DNA of 64,000 bases from JAEUJM01 sp044221555 (GCA_044221555.1 JBGAOY010000009.1:62001-126000), one strand, 5' to 3'; numbered from the stretch's first letter, positions 19,001 through 26,557 are shown. Numbers and translations: made by a program. The notes: generated by a model from the letters alone, not told the origin.

Positions 19001-22000
19001 GGCCCGGGCCCGGGTCTCGCTGAGCGGCACCAGGTCGGCCTCGGCGATGGCACCCGCGGCGCAGAGGGCCACCAACTCGCCGTAGCTGTGACCACCGGCC
19101 TGGTCGGGACGCACCCCCACCGTGCCCAGCAGGTCGTGCACGGCCAGGCCGGCGATGCCCAGGGTGGGTTGGGCCACCCGGGTGTCGGTGATGGCGTCCT
19201 TCTGGGCCTTGGCGTCGTCCTTCGAGTGGGCCGCCGGCGGGAACATCAGGTCGGTGTACGGGGCGCGCAGGTGGCGCTGGAGGCGGGGGAAGGCCACGAA
19301 CAGGTCGCGCAGCATGCCCGGCCGCTGGCTGCCCTGCCCGGGGAACAGGAACGCGAGTCTCCCGTTCCCTGCGGCGTCCGCGGCATCTGCGGCATCGCCG
19401 GCGAGGGCCGCGTCGGGGACGAAGACGCCCGCCTTGTCGGCGGTGAAGGTGCGGGCCACCTCGAGCTTGGCCACCAGGTCGTCCACGTCGCCGGCCACCA
19501 CCGCCACCTGGACCGGGTCGGCGGACACCGCGGACCGGTCGGCCTGGGCACGGGCCAGGTCGCGCAGCCGCACGGGCCGGGAGGCGGGCCGGTCGTCGGG
19601 GATCTGGGCGGCGAGCGCGTCGATGGCGGCGAGCGCCGCGGCCCGATCGGCGCCCCGGAACACGAACAGCTCGGCCGGCCACTCGTCGAGGCCGTGGGCC
19701 GGCCCGGGGGCGCCGTCGTACGAGGCGACGACGGCGTGGAAGTTGGTGCCGCCGAACCCGAAGGCGCTCACGCCGGCGACCCGGTCGCGGTCGGCCCACG
19801 GCCGGGCGGCGGCGTCGAAGCGGAAGGGGCTGGTGCCGGCGTCGTAGTAGTCCGTCGGGTGCTCGATGTTGAGGGTGGGCGGGCGCACGCCGCGGTACAC
19901 GGCCTCGGTGGCCTTGATGAGGCCGGCGACCCCGGCGGCGCACTTGGTGTGGCCGATCTGGGACTTCACCGACCCGAGGCTGGTGGCGCCGGGCGTGGCG
20001 TCGGCCTCACTGAAGAACTCGGTGAGGGTGGCCAACTCGGTGCGGTCGCCCACCACGGTGCCGGTGCCGTGGGCCTCGATGAGCCCGACGTCGGCGGGCG
20101 ACACCCCCGCCTGGTCGTAGGCCCGCTCGAGGGCGAGGCGCTGGCCTTCCTTGCGAGGGGCGGTGAGCCCGAGGTGGCGGCCGTCGCTCGACGCGGCCAT
20201 CCCCCGGAGCACGCCGTAGATGCGGTCGCCGTCGCGCTCGGCGTCGGCCAGGCGCTTCAGCACGAGGCAGCCCACGCCCTCGCCGAGGGTGATGCCGTCG
20301 GCGTCGGCGTCGAACGTGCGGCACTGGCCGGTGGGCGACAGGGCGTGCACGCTGCTGAACAGCAGGTAGTCGTTCACCCCGTTGTGCAGGTCGGCGCCGC
20401 CGGCCAGCACCATGTCGCTGGTGCCGGCCACCAGCTCCTTGCAGGCCACGTCGATGGCGGCCAGGGCCGAGGCGCAGGCGGCGTCGACGGTGTAGTTCGA
20501 GCCGCCCAGGTCGAGCCGGTTGGCGATGCGGCCGGCGATGACGTTGGTGAGCAGACCGGGGAACGAGTCCTCGGTGTAGGACGGCAGGTACTCGTCGAGG
20601 GCGTCGGGCAGGGCGCCCACGTAGGTCTGGAACAGCGACCGGAACCCGTAGGCGGTGGAGAGGTCGGTGCCGCCCTCGGCGCCGAAGACCACCGAGGTGC
20701 GGGCCCGGTCGAACTCACGGGTGGCGTAGCCGGCGTCGGCCAGCGCCCGGGCCGCCATCTCGAGGCTCAGCAGCTGGGCGGGCTCGATGGACGACAGCGA
20801 GGTGGGCGGTATGCCGTAGGCGAGGGCGTCGAAGGGCACCTCGGGCAGGAAGCCGCCCCAGCGCGACGGGGTCTTGCGGCCGGCGTCGTTGAGGAAGGCG
20901 TCGGCGTCGTAGTAGCGGTCGGCGTCCCAGCGGGCCGCGGGCACCTCGGTGATGGCGTTGACCCCGCCGACCACGTTGGACCAGTAGTGGGCGGTGTCGG
21001 CCGCGCCGGGGAAGGCGCCGGCCATCCCGATGATGGCGATGTCGAGCGAGCGGCGCTCGCGGTCGCCCGCACCCGCGTCGCCGGTGTCGGCGAGTGCCGC
21101 GAGGTGTGCACTGCCGCCGGCGCTGACCTGATCGTGCAGGGCGGCGACGGTGGTGACCTCGTGGCGCAGCGTGGCGGCCTGGCCGATCATGAACATGCCC
21201 TCGCGGCGCTGGCCGTCCTCGTCCACCGTCACCAGCTCGCCGCCCTCGCGGGCCACGCCCTTGGTGGCGATGCGGAGGCGTCCGAGGTTCAGCTGCTCCA
21301 GCTCGGCCCAGGCCTCCTGCACGGTGTGGCCCTCGGCCAGCAGCCGGCGCTTCTCGGTCTCGAAGGCCCGCACGTAGTCGCTCTCGACGCACCGGGTGGC
21401 GTGGCCGGGCGAGGTCTCGAGCAGCACCGTGCGCTCGCACGTCATGGCCGCATCCTGGAACCCGGGCAGGATGGCCCCGCCGGCCACGGCCTCCTCGGTG
21501 AACAGGTAGGCGGTGCCCATCAGCACGCCGACGCCGGCGCCGGCCTCGGCCAGCGGCGCGGCCATGGCCCCGACCATGGCCGCCGAGCGGTCGTCGTGGA
21601 TGCCGCCGGCGAACAGGACGGACATCTCGTCCGCGCTCCCGAAGGCCAGCAGGTGCTCGATCTGCGCGTCCCACAGGGCGAAGCTGCTGCGGGGGCCCAC
21701 GTGCCCTCCGCACTCACGGCCCTCGAAGACGAACTTGCGGGCGCCCTCCTTCAAGAACAGGTCGAGCAGGCCGGGCGAGGGCACGTGGAGGTAGGTGGTG
21801 ATGCCCGCGGCCTCGAGCGGCGCCGCCTGCGAGGGCCGGCCGCCGGCGATCAGGGCCACGGGCGGTCGCACGTCGTGCACCACCTCGAGCTGGGCCTCGC
21901 GCACCTCGGGGGGCACGAAGCCGAGGATGCCCACGCCCCAGGGCCGGTCGCCGAGGAGGGGCGCCGTCTCTTCCAGCAGCTCACGCACCTCGGGCCCGCT

Positions 22001-23077
22001 CATCAGGGCGAGGGCCAGGAAGGGCAGGCCCCCGGCCTCGGCCACCGAGGCGGCGAACGCGGCCCGGTCGCTGACCCGGGTCATGGGGCCCTGGGCGATG
22101 GGGTACCGGGTGCCGAGCGAGGCGGCCAGCCGGTTGTCCGGGCCGAGCGGCGGGCTCGCGGCCGCGGCGGCGACGTGGTCGTCGATGGCCCGGGCGACGG
22201 CCTGGGCCACCCCGCCGGCGGTGCCGAAGCGCTCGGCCAGCGGCCTGGCGAAGGCGCCGTCCTGGCCCACCGGCAGGTACTGGGTGCGCAGGTCGTCGGC
22301 CCCCAGCGCGGCGATGACGTCGGCCGCGGGGGTGTCGGGGTCGGCCGTCGCCACGGGCAGGTCGGGCCGGGTGAACACCCGGTGGCCGCCGATGACGACG
22401 GTCTCGCTGCCGTCCATGGCCCCGACCGCGTGGCGGGCGGCGGCGGGCAGGGTGGACTCGCGCACCAGCGCCAGCTGCGCGTCGAGCACCACGCCGGCGG
22501 CGCCACCGGCGACCGCGGCGGCGGCGGTGTGCAGGCCGATGCCGCCCTGGGCCCAGACCGGCAGCTGGGTACGGGCCACGAGGGTCTGCACCAGCACGTA
22601 GGCGGTGAGGTCGCCGATGCGGCCCCCGCTCTCGGAGCCCTTGGCCACCAGGCCGTCGGCGCCGGCGGCCACCGCCGCGTCGGCCTCCTCGGCCGAGCGC
22701 ACCTCGACGAGTACACGACGGTCGCCGGCCTGCCAACGGGCCACCTCGGCGGCGGCAGTCGCAGCGGCCGCGGCGGCGTCCGACTGGTCCGACTCGGCGG
22801 TCTCGTCGGCGGCATCGGTGAGGGTCGCCAGGACGACGGTGTCGACCTGGCCGGACAACGCCGAGGGATCGTGGTCGGCGCCCTCGGGCACGCGCACGCC
22901 GATGGCCAGGTCGGTCCAGAGGGCCACCTCGTCGAGTGCGTGGCGGGCGGCGCCGGCATCGCGGCCGAGGTCGAGCACGCCCAGCGCGCCGGCTCGGGCC
23001 AGGCCCACCACGACCGCGGGATCGGGTCGCTCGAACGCGGTGACGCCAAGGATCAGCTGTTGGTCATGGATGCCCAC
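16007..23077 (-). CDS. Pfa/PKS-like multidomain lipid synthase: two NMO/PfaD-like barrels-KS-AT-ACP-KR
   Basis: The product has 2356 residues. The N-terminus holds two consecutive nitronate-monooxygenase/PfaD-like TIM barrels. The first is about 1-310, with GSESGGRIG where the family His is Arg. The second is about 325-640, with GPMTRVSD and RECGGHVGP. The KS (about 680-1110) has Cys in DAACASAL (about 868). The AT (about 1240-1540) has FLFPGQGSQ and Ser in GGHSYGEL. One ACP (about 1745) has DLSIDSIKRIEI, the wording typical of Pfa synthases. The KR (about 2080-2350) has TGGARGIT and Tyr in GQIDYAAAND. GTG 23077 was chosen because a GGGGG ribosome-binding site lies 8 nt upstream; the TTG at 23095 has none. 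The barrels probably act as a flavin enoyl reductase, as PfaD does. With KS, KR, the partner's DH and this ER, a full reductive cycle is available, so a fatty-acid-like product is expected. Confidence 0.88.
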   Translation of the reverse strand: MGIHDQQLILGVTAFERPDPAVVVGLARAGALGVLDLGRDAGAARHALDEVALWTDLAIGVRVPEGADHDPSALSGQVDTVVLATLTDAADETAESDQSDAAAAAATAAAEVARWQAGDRRVLVEVRSAEEADAAVAAGADGLVAKGSESGGRIGDLTAYVLVQTLVARTQLPVWAQGGIGLHTAAAAVAGGAAGVVLDAQLALVRESTLPAAARHAVGAMDGSETVVIGGHRVFTRPDLPVATADPDTPAADVIAALGADDLRTQYLPVGQDGAFARPLAERFGTAGGVAQAVARAIDDHVAAAAASPPLGPDNRLAASLGTRYPIAQGPMTRVSDRAAFAASVAEAGGLPFLALALMSGPEVRELLEETAPLLGDRPWGVGILGFVPPEVREAQLEVVHDVRPPVALIAGGRPSQAAPLEAAGITTYLHVPSPGLLDLFLKEGARKFVFEGRECGGHVGPRSSFALWDAQIEHLLAFGSADEMSVLFAGGIHDDRSAAMVGAMAAPLAEAGAGVGVLMGTAYLFTEEAVAGGAILPGFQDAAMTCERTVLLETSPGHATRCVESDYVRAFETEKRRLLAEGHTVQEAWAELEQLNLGRLRIATKGVAREGGELVTVDEDGQRREGMFMIGQAATLRHEVTTVAALHDQVSAGGSAHLAALADTGDAGAGDRERRSLDIAIIGMAGAFPGAADTAHYWSNVVGGVNAITEVPAARWDADRYYDADAFLNDAGRKTPSRWGGFLPEVPFDALAYGIPPTSLSSIEPAQLLSLEMAARALADAGYATREFDRARTSVVFGAEGGTDLSTAYGFRSLFQTYVGALPDALDEYLPSYTEDSFPGLLTNVIAGRIANRLDLGGSNYTVDAACASALAAIDVACKELVAGTSDMVLAGGADLHNGVNDYLLFSSVHALSPTGQCRTFDADADGITLGEGVGCLVLKRLADAERDGDRIYGVLRGMAASSDGRHLGLTAPRKEGQRLALERAYDQAGVSPADVGLIEAHGTGTVVGDRTELATLTEFFSEADATPGATSLGSVKSQIGHTKCAAGVAGLIKATEAVYRGVRPPTLNIEHPTDYYDAGTSPFRFDAAARPWADRDRVAGVSAFGFGGTNFHAVVASYDGAPGPAHGLDEWPAELFVFRGADRAAALAAIDALAAQIPDDRPASRPVRLRDLARAQADRSAVSADPVQVAVVAGDVDDLVAKLEVARTFTADKAGVFVPDAALAGDAADAADAAGNGRLAFLFPGQGSQRPGMLRDLFVAFPRLQRHLRAPYTDLMFPPAAHSKDDAKAQKDAITDTRVAQPTLGIAGLAVHDLLGTVGVRPDQAGGHSYGELVALCAAGAIAEADLVPLSETRARAILAAAGDDPGAMAAVAGTGDDVRAVLATLEPAGRVVLANDNAPGQAVISGPTDAVAEAVERLADAGMKSKRLPVACAFHSPVVADARVALGEALDAAPIEAPSFTVWANTTAAPYPDAADDIRALLAGQVAEPVRFVDQVQAMYDAGARVFVEAGPGRVLTQLVGKILGDRPHVAVACDASGDDGLRRFLLALAQLAVNGVDVDLLALFAGRDADAGRLTAAGRPAGWTINGHLVRSADGAVLPGSLQPVDQVPPIVLAAGGAGGAGAGLGAGGERDAAVLEYLRGARELMAAEREVMLRYLGGSAEPAAPLLSATAAPLAAMAPVAAAIEATATDAAAGAPAAAPRAVMTSDEVMAAVLAIVSERTGYPLDMLDPDLDLEADLSIDSIKRIEIVGELADRVGLPGADEGSIDESVVEELAQLKTLRGIVDWIGSLGDRDGGATDAADGTPSGTAPTDTAASDTAPAPSGTADDVSTEGDGGAAEPGAPADDVQVPAATLRYVVEVAEVDPVDDPPPAAEAAFAGRTVGIVDDGQGVALHLAALLEERGATVRLLQPDEAVGPVDTPGDTPVDTPVDTPLDVLVHLALLAPSAEHSLVAVFTQVREAVLAGLGSLVVATGLGGAFGTGPGPDDHDGLPLGSGAHGLARTVAREFPDCRVLAVDLDRKDDPSRLADHLLAEMSATDGLTDVGRTNGSRHTLRVRADALDPQAAAAAAPFVTADSVVLLTGGARGITARVAVALAREGCGHLELVGRSALPDTDEDPATAGAADAVALRKALIGQGMKDPAAIEAACARILAEREVRATLATLDALGVEARYHQTDVRDRAALEAVVADVYARHGRLDGVVHGAGVLEDRFLRDKTPESFERVFGTKVDGARTLARVVRPDVGFVVLFGSIAGVFGNRGQIDYAAANDALDTLARSAGPRFDGRVVSVDWGPWAGTGMVSAELEREYARRGIGLIDPDDGVACLVRELRSGRDDAQVVLMRALPEHLHA

Positions 23078-23138
23078 CGGTTCGACCCCCTGCAACCTTC
23101 CGCCACCACGAGTTTCGACGACCGATCAAGGGTAGCGC

Positions 23139-23157
23139 TACTGAACGGTGTTCACTA
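23139..23157. promoter_or_regulatory. 19-bp operator-like inverted repeat between synthase operon and sulfotransferase
   Basis: TA-C-TGAAC-GGT-GTTCA-C-TA: a perfect 5-bp core repeat (23142-23146 and 23150-23154) with matching outer TA/TA. It lies about 60 bp upstream of the synthase start and about 135 bp upstream of the sulfotransferase start. An 8-bp palindrome TAGCGCTA (23133-23140) adjoins it. The shape fits a TetR-type repressor site; no regulator gene is adjacent. Confidence 0.45.
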
Positions 23158-23290
23158 AGGCCGTGGCCCCCGGGGTGGGGCCGGCTGACGACGCGTGTGC
23201 CGAGCCACCCGGCTCGCTGACGTCGGGGCACATTCTGACAGGTGGGGTGCCAAAGGTGCCATCGCGGCGCCACCTGCTAAGCATCGGCGG

Positions 23291-24319
23291 GTGACTCCCA
23301 CGGACGCACCCATCTTCGTGGTCGGCAGCGGGCGCTCGGGCACCTCGCTCCTGCGGGCGATGTTGAACGCCCACCCGCACATCCACCTCACCCACGAGGC
23401 CTCCTTCTACCTCGACCCGCGGGGCAAGCGGCTGGCGGGCGACGGCCGGGCGTGGTTCGACCGGTACCGGCACTCGTTCTCGTTCGCCTTCCTCGACGTG
23501 CCCCTCTCGGCGGTCACCGAGCCGCTCGACCGGATCGCTGGCGCCACCCGGGCCGACGCGGTGGAGGCGGTGCTGCGCAGCGCGGCCGAGCGCCGAGGCA
23601 AGCAGCGGTGGGGCGACAAGACGCCGGCCCACGCCCAGCAGCTCGACACGATCGCCGGCGACTTCCCCGGTGCCCGCATCGTGCACGTGGTGCGCGACCC
23701 CCGTCGGGTGGTGGTGTCGCTGGCCCAGATGCCCTGGGCCACCAGCAGCCACGGCCTCAACGCCTTCTTCTGCGCCCAGCAGGTGAAGGCGGTGAGCCGG
23801 TTCGGCGGCGCCGTGTGCACGGTCCGGCTGGAGGACCTGGTGGCCGAGCCCGAGACCCAGATGCGCCGCGTGCTCGAGTTCGTGGGCGAGGACTGGGACG
23901 CCGCGGTGCTCGACCACACCGCCCACGGTGGTGGGTCGGACCTGCCACCGTTCCCGTGGTTCACCGAGGCGGCCCGCCCGCTGGGGACGGCGGCCCCGAC
24001 CCCGCTGGACCTGTCGCCGGCGTGGATCCGCTCGATCGAGCGCACGTGCGCGTGGACGCTGCGCGAGCACGGCTACGAGCGCGAGCCCGGCTTCCCCGGC
24101 GGTGAGCCGTCCGCCGTCGACCGGGCCCGGGCCCACGCCGCCGACGCCCGAGAGGTGGCGGCCAGCATCGCCCGGGGCCTCAAGGCGGCGGCGATCGGCA
24201 TGCGTCCCGAGCCGCCGCCCGCCGACGAGGCCCTGGCCGCGGTCCTGTCGCTCAACCCGGCGGCGTGGGACCGCTACCCCGGCTTCGAGATACCGAAGGT
24301 GCCGGCCGTCCAGCCCTGA
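23291..24319 (+). CDS. PAPS-dependent sulfotransferase
   Basis: The product has 342 residues. The 5'-phosphosulfate-binding loop is right at the N-terminus (IFVVGSGRSGTSLLRAMLNA), followed by WGDKTPAHAQQLDTIAG and the 3'-phosphate-binding motif IVHVVRDPRRVVVSLAQMPW. This is the standard order of the Sulfotransfer family, which moves sulfate from PAPS to hydroxyl or amine groups of lipids and glycans. GTG 23291 was selected because the P-loop starts 8 residues later; in-frame extension to 23195 adds only unrelated sequence. It is divergent from the synthase operon across a shared regulatory region, so sulfation of the lipid product is a reasonable inference. The final 60 residues are Ala-rich. 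Confidence 0.88.
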   Translation: MTPTDAPIFVVGSGRSGTSLLRAMLNAHPHIHLTHEASFYLDPRGKRLAGDGRAWFDRYRHSFSFAFLDVPLSAVTEPLDRIAGATRADAVEAVLRSAAERRGKQRWGDKTPAHAQQLDTIAGDFPGARIVHVVRDPRRVVVSLAQMPWATSSHGLNAFFCAQQVKAVSRFGGAVCTVRLEDLVAEPETQMRRVLEFVGEDWDAAVLDHTAHGGGSDLPPFPWFTEAARPLGTAAPTPLDLSPAWIRSIERTCAWTLREHGYEREPGFPGGEPSAVDRARAHAADAREVAASIARGLKAAAIGMRPEPPPADEALAAVLSLNPAAWDRYPGFEIPKVPAVQP

Positions 24320-24542
24320 TCGCCCCGCCCGAGGCGCCACCCGCCAGATCTGGGCCGGGCCCGCGGCTCGGGATCGACGCGCTCGATCGGCCGCTCGCCG
24401 CGTGCGGGCACCGCCTCGAGCTCAGAGCCAGCCGCCGGCATCGTCACAACCGACGGCAACGGCGGCTGCCCTGCATCTTTCAGGCGGGTCGATCCCAGGA
24501 CTGTCGTACCCGGGTACGGATGGCGCCGCCGCCGCTCAGGCG
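24320..24542. other. Intergenic region without recognised gene
   Basis: I see no convincing coding frame, RNA gene or strong hairpin here. The right end becomes the leaderless promoter of the small helix-turn-helix gene at 24555. Confidence 0.4.
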
Positions 24543-24548
24543 TACGGT
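24543..24548 (+). promoter_or_regulatory. -10 hexamer TACGGT, leaderless promoter
   Basis: TACGGT, 6 nt, then the ATG at 24555; no Shine-Dalgarno sequence. The paralogous gene at 35799 has the same layout (TACGTT, 7 nt, ATG). Confidence 0.55.
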
Positions 24549-24554
24549 CCCTGC

Positions 24555-24752
24555 ATGAACCGGGCCGATGCCCTCGACACGCTGCCGGCGCCGTTCGCGG
24601 CGGCGTTGCAGCTGTTCGAGGCCGGTGCCGCCACGGAGGCCATCGCCGAGGCCGCCGGCGTGCCCGCCGACGCGGTCGTCGCCCTCATCGAGGTCGGCGA
24701 GGGCAAGCTGGCGGCGCTGCTCGACCTCCCCGATGCCGACGGCGCGCGTTAG
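24555..24752 (+). CDS. Small helix-turn-helix protein (sigma-70 region 4-like)
   Basis: The product has 65 residues. It contains LPAPFAAALQLFEAGAATEA, then IAEAAGVPADAVVALIEVGE and GKLAALLDL. The pattern (LP..., ..G.....IAE..GVP...V..(L/I)..G..KLAALL) is that of a sigma-70 region 4 helix-turn-helix without the rest of a sigma factor. It has a clear paralogue at 35799, with which it shares the start (N/D)RADA-like region, LPAP, and (I/L)EVG..KLAALL. It may bind DNA or RNA polymerase as a stand-alone regulator; nothing proves this. The leaderless -10 fixes the start. It converges with the nucleotidyltransferase gene, whose stop is 25 bp away. Confidence 0.65.
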   Translation: MNRADALDTLPAPFAAALQLFEAGAATEAIAEAAGVPADAVVALIEVGEGKLAALLDLPDADGAR

Positions 24753-24777
24753 CGCCGGGCCGCGGAACCCGTGGTGG

Positions 24778-25269
24778 TCAGGCTTCGCGTTCGTCAGCGA
24801 GTGACTCGAGGTACGGCAACGCCGCCAGATCCTTGGGTCGACCGGCCGCCCGCTTCGAGTCGATCACGGCGGGAAGTGACGCCACCCGAACCCACAGGTC
24901 GGGGGCGATCAGCACCTCCACCGCGTCTTGGTCCCACGCGGCGAAGTCCTGCCTGGGCCCCGCCGGCTGGAAGGCCAGGTCGACGTCGCCGTGGTCGGTG
25001 GTCAGGTTCAGCATGAACGGCATGGCCCGAAGGAACGCACCGTCGATCCTGGTCTCGACCGGTCCCGCCTCCGTCCTCAGCCGAGCCCCGATGCGAACCA
25101 GGGCACGGGCCAACCGTTCGAGGTTGTCCGCCTCGCGGTCAGGCACCAGGTCGACATCGGCGGTGGGGAGCGGCGACCCGTGGATCGTCGCGGCGAAGCC
25201 ACCGATCACCACGTAGCGCACCCCCTCATCGTTCAACGCCTCGCAGATGGGGCGCGGGTCAAAGGTCAA
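24778..25269 (-). CDS. Nucleotidyltransferase-fold protein, probable toxin of a TA pair
   Basis: The product has 163 residues. The MNT/AbiEii-like nucleotidyltransferase signature is YVVIGGFAATIHGS followed by ADVDLVPD (GG...S...T.DVDL) at about residues 20-44. A C-terminal SLPAVIDSKRAAGRPKDLAA element is found in many such toxins and the Lys-Asp pair is conserved. The TTG at 25269 was chosen because it overlaps the TGA of the 52-residue upstream gene as TTGA, a coupled arrangement. A GTG at 25335 would give a long overlap in another frame. It resembles its neighbour at 25680. Predicted activity is nucleotide transfer to RNA or protein; it could instead be a non-toxic transferase. Confidence 0.75.
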   Translation of the reverse strand: MTFDPRPICEALNDEGVRYVVIGGFAATIHGSPLPTADVDLVPDREADNLERLARALVRIGARLRTEAGPVETRIDGAFLRAMPFMLNLTTDHGDVDLAFQPAGPRQDFAAWDQDAVEVLIAPDLWVRVASLPAVIDSKRAAGRPKDLAALPYLESLADEREA

Positions 25270-25424
25270 CGCGGTCGGTTCTGCGCCGCCGACCCGAGGA
25301 TCTCGGACCACACCTGAACCTGATCCACGAGCCACTGAACGCGCTCGGCGGGACTCAACCGAAGTTGCGCATGAATGGCGGCCCGGTCAACTCCGCGTTC
25401 GTCCTCGCCGACCTGGCGCTCCAC
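25266..25424 (-). CDS. 52-residue partner (candidate antitoxin) of the nucleotidyltransferase
   Basis: A short gene, easy to miss. GTG 25424 is preceded by TAGGGT and 6 nt, a leaderless promoter. The product begins VERQVGEDERGVDRAAIHAQ and has a helical core RLSPAERVQWLVDQVQVW. Its TGA overlaps the TTG of the nucleotidyltransferase (TTGA). Size, charge and coupling suit an antitoxin, but there is no recognised DNA-binding fold, so it could simply be a small co-translated partner. Confidence 0.62.
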   Translation of the reverse strand: MERQVGEDERGVDRAAIHAQLRLSPAERVQWLVDQVQVWSEILGSAAQNRPR

Positions 25425-25430
25425 ACCCTG

Positions 25431-25436
25431 ACCCTA
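25431..25436 (-). promoter_or_regulatory. -10 hexamer TAGGGT, leaderless promoter of the 52-residue gene
   Basis: Read leftward: TAGGGT, 6 nt, then the GTG at 25424. It supports the short gene and its start. Confidence 0.5.
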
Positions 25437-25648
25437 CCTAGCAACCGGGGCCCAGGCTCCCGAAGCCGCCCGCCGGAACGGTGGACGCTCGTTGCCTCGC
25501 GGCACCGGTCCCTGATGGACCGGCGGACCCGGTGGGCCACCGCCTTGCGGTGACCGAGGCCGATCCGACCACTGAGGCGCGCTGCCTCGCGACGCCACAC
25601 CGGCCGGCGGGACCACGACACTTTGCGAGCGGGCCCCCGACGCCCCCC

Positions 25649-25673
25649 GCAGACGTTCACGTGAACGTCCGCG
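25649..25673. repeat. Palindromic 25-bp repeat, left border of TA island
   Basis: The segment contains the 18-bp perfect palindrome GACGTTCACGTGAACGTC and matches 27512-27536 at 21 of 25 positions. Flanking CCCCGC/GCGGGG arms extend the stem to 25645-25676. It lies directly downstream of the 25680 gene and could also act as its terminator. Confidence 0.55.
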
Positions 25674-25679
25674 GGGCAG

Positions 25680-26237
25680 TCAGTCGGTGGGTGAACGCCG
25701 CCGCCGCAGTGCCTCGAGCTCGGGCAGCACCCGCCGGTCCTTCGGCCGATCGGCGGCCCGCTTCGAGGCGATCACGTCGTCGAGCGAAGCGACCGGAACC
25801 TCACCGACGCCTTCCACGTGCTCGGCTCTCGCCCCACCGATCAGGTCGTCGTAGGTGCCCACGCCGGCGACCCGGAACACGATGTCGATGAGGCCAACCC
25901 GGCTGGTCAGGTGCCACACCGGATGGCGGCGGAGGCCCTCGGCGGTGAACCCGAAGTCATCTGCCTCGGGGGGCTTGCCCGACGGGAACAGGTCCTGACG
26001 GTCAGGATCCGACCACACCACGGCGTCCAACTCGTGGAGCGCGTGGCCGAGCCGACCGAGGTTGGCGTTGTCCGAGGCCGGCACGATGTCGGCGTCGCCC
26101 GTCGACCCGGGCCACCCGTGGACCACACCCGCCAGTCCGCCGACGAGCACGTATCGCACCTGGTGGCGGTTCAGCGCCTCGAACAGACCCAGTGGATCGA
26201 GGGGCTCGCTCGAACGGCGCCAACCGGTATCAGTCAT
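25680..26237 (-). CDS. Nucleotidyltransferase-fold toxin of an XRE-NTase module
   Basis: The product has 185 residues. The nucleotidyltransferase motif is YVLVGGLAGVVHGWPGSTGD followed by ADIVPASDN (about residues 29-55), and the C-terminus is ASLDDVIASKRAADRPKDRR. The ATG overlaps the TGA of the helix-turn-helix gene by 8 bp. It has the same fold and C-terminal SKRAA.RPKD motif as the 24778 protein, so both modules likely share a mechanism. The catalytic pair reads D-A-D rather than D-V-D and is intact. An XRE-type antitoxin upstream is the common partner for such proteins. Target unknown. Confidence 0.8.
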   Translation of the reverse strand: MTDTGWRRSSEPLDPLGLFEALNRHQVRYVLVGGLAGVVHGWPGSTGDADIVPASDNANLGRLGHALHELDAVVWSDPDRQDLFPSGKPPEADDFGFTAEGLRRHPVWHLTSRVGLIDIVFRVAGVGTYDDLIGGARAEHVEGVGEVPVASLDDVIASKRAADRPKDRRVLPELEALRRRRSPTD

Positions 26238-26544
26238 CGGCGACCGCCCGCCGGAAGCGGTCGATGTTGGCCACCTCCCGGAACCGGTCCTCGATCGACA
26301 GCCCGGCCCGGTGCGCCAAGGCCTTGCGGTGGTCGGGGTCGGGGTCCGTCACCACCAGGTCGAGCGTCAGGCCGGCGGCGCGCACGATCTTGGCCAGCGT
26401 GGCCACCGTCGGCTGCATCCGCCCCGACTCGATGCGGGTGATGGTCGCCGGCGACACCCCCGCCCGCCGGGCCAACTCCCGCTGGCTCAAGCATGCGTAC
26501 GCCCGCACCTGCCGACACACGACCGCGGCGTCATCGGTGGCCAT
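26230..26544 (-). CDS. XRE-family helix-turn-helix antitoxin
   Basis: The product has 104 residues. A lambda-repressor-like helix-turn-helix at about 13-65 reads SQRELARRAGVSPATITRIE. A C-terminal extension follows (RKALAHRAGLSIEDRFREVA), as in antitoxins that cap a toxin. ATG 26544 was chosen over an ATG at 26568 because TACGAT lies 7 nt upstream of 26544, giving a leaderless transcript, whereas the longer form would start inside the promoter. It presumably represses its own operon. Confidence 0.85.
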   Translation of the reverse strand: MATDDAAVVCRQVRAYACLSQRELARRAGVSPATITRIESGRMQPTVATLAKIVRAAGLTLDLVVTDPDPDHRKALAHRAGLSIEDRFREVANIDRFRRAVADD

Positions 26545-26551
26545 GTCTGCA

Positions 26552-26557
26552 ATCGTA
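26552..26557 (-). promoter_or_regulatory. -10 hexamer TACGAT, leaderless promoter of the XRE-NTase module
   Basis: Read leftward: TACGAT, 7 nt, ATG at 26544. No Shine-Dalgarno sequence precedes that ATG. Confidence 0.5.

Noticed and set aside
17216..23158. Very long open frame on the + strand opposite the large synthase (and similar ones at 1950-5720 and 10878-15344)
   Set aside because: The frames lack domains, are rich in Arg/Gly/His, and mirror true genes on the other strand; in DNA this GC-rich stop codons are rare, so long antisense frames arise by chance.
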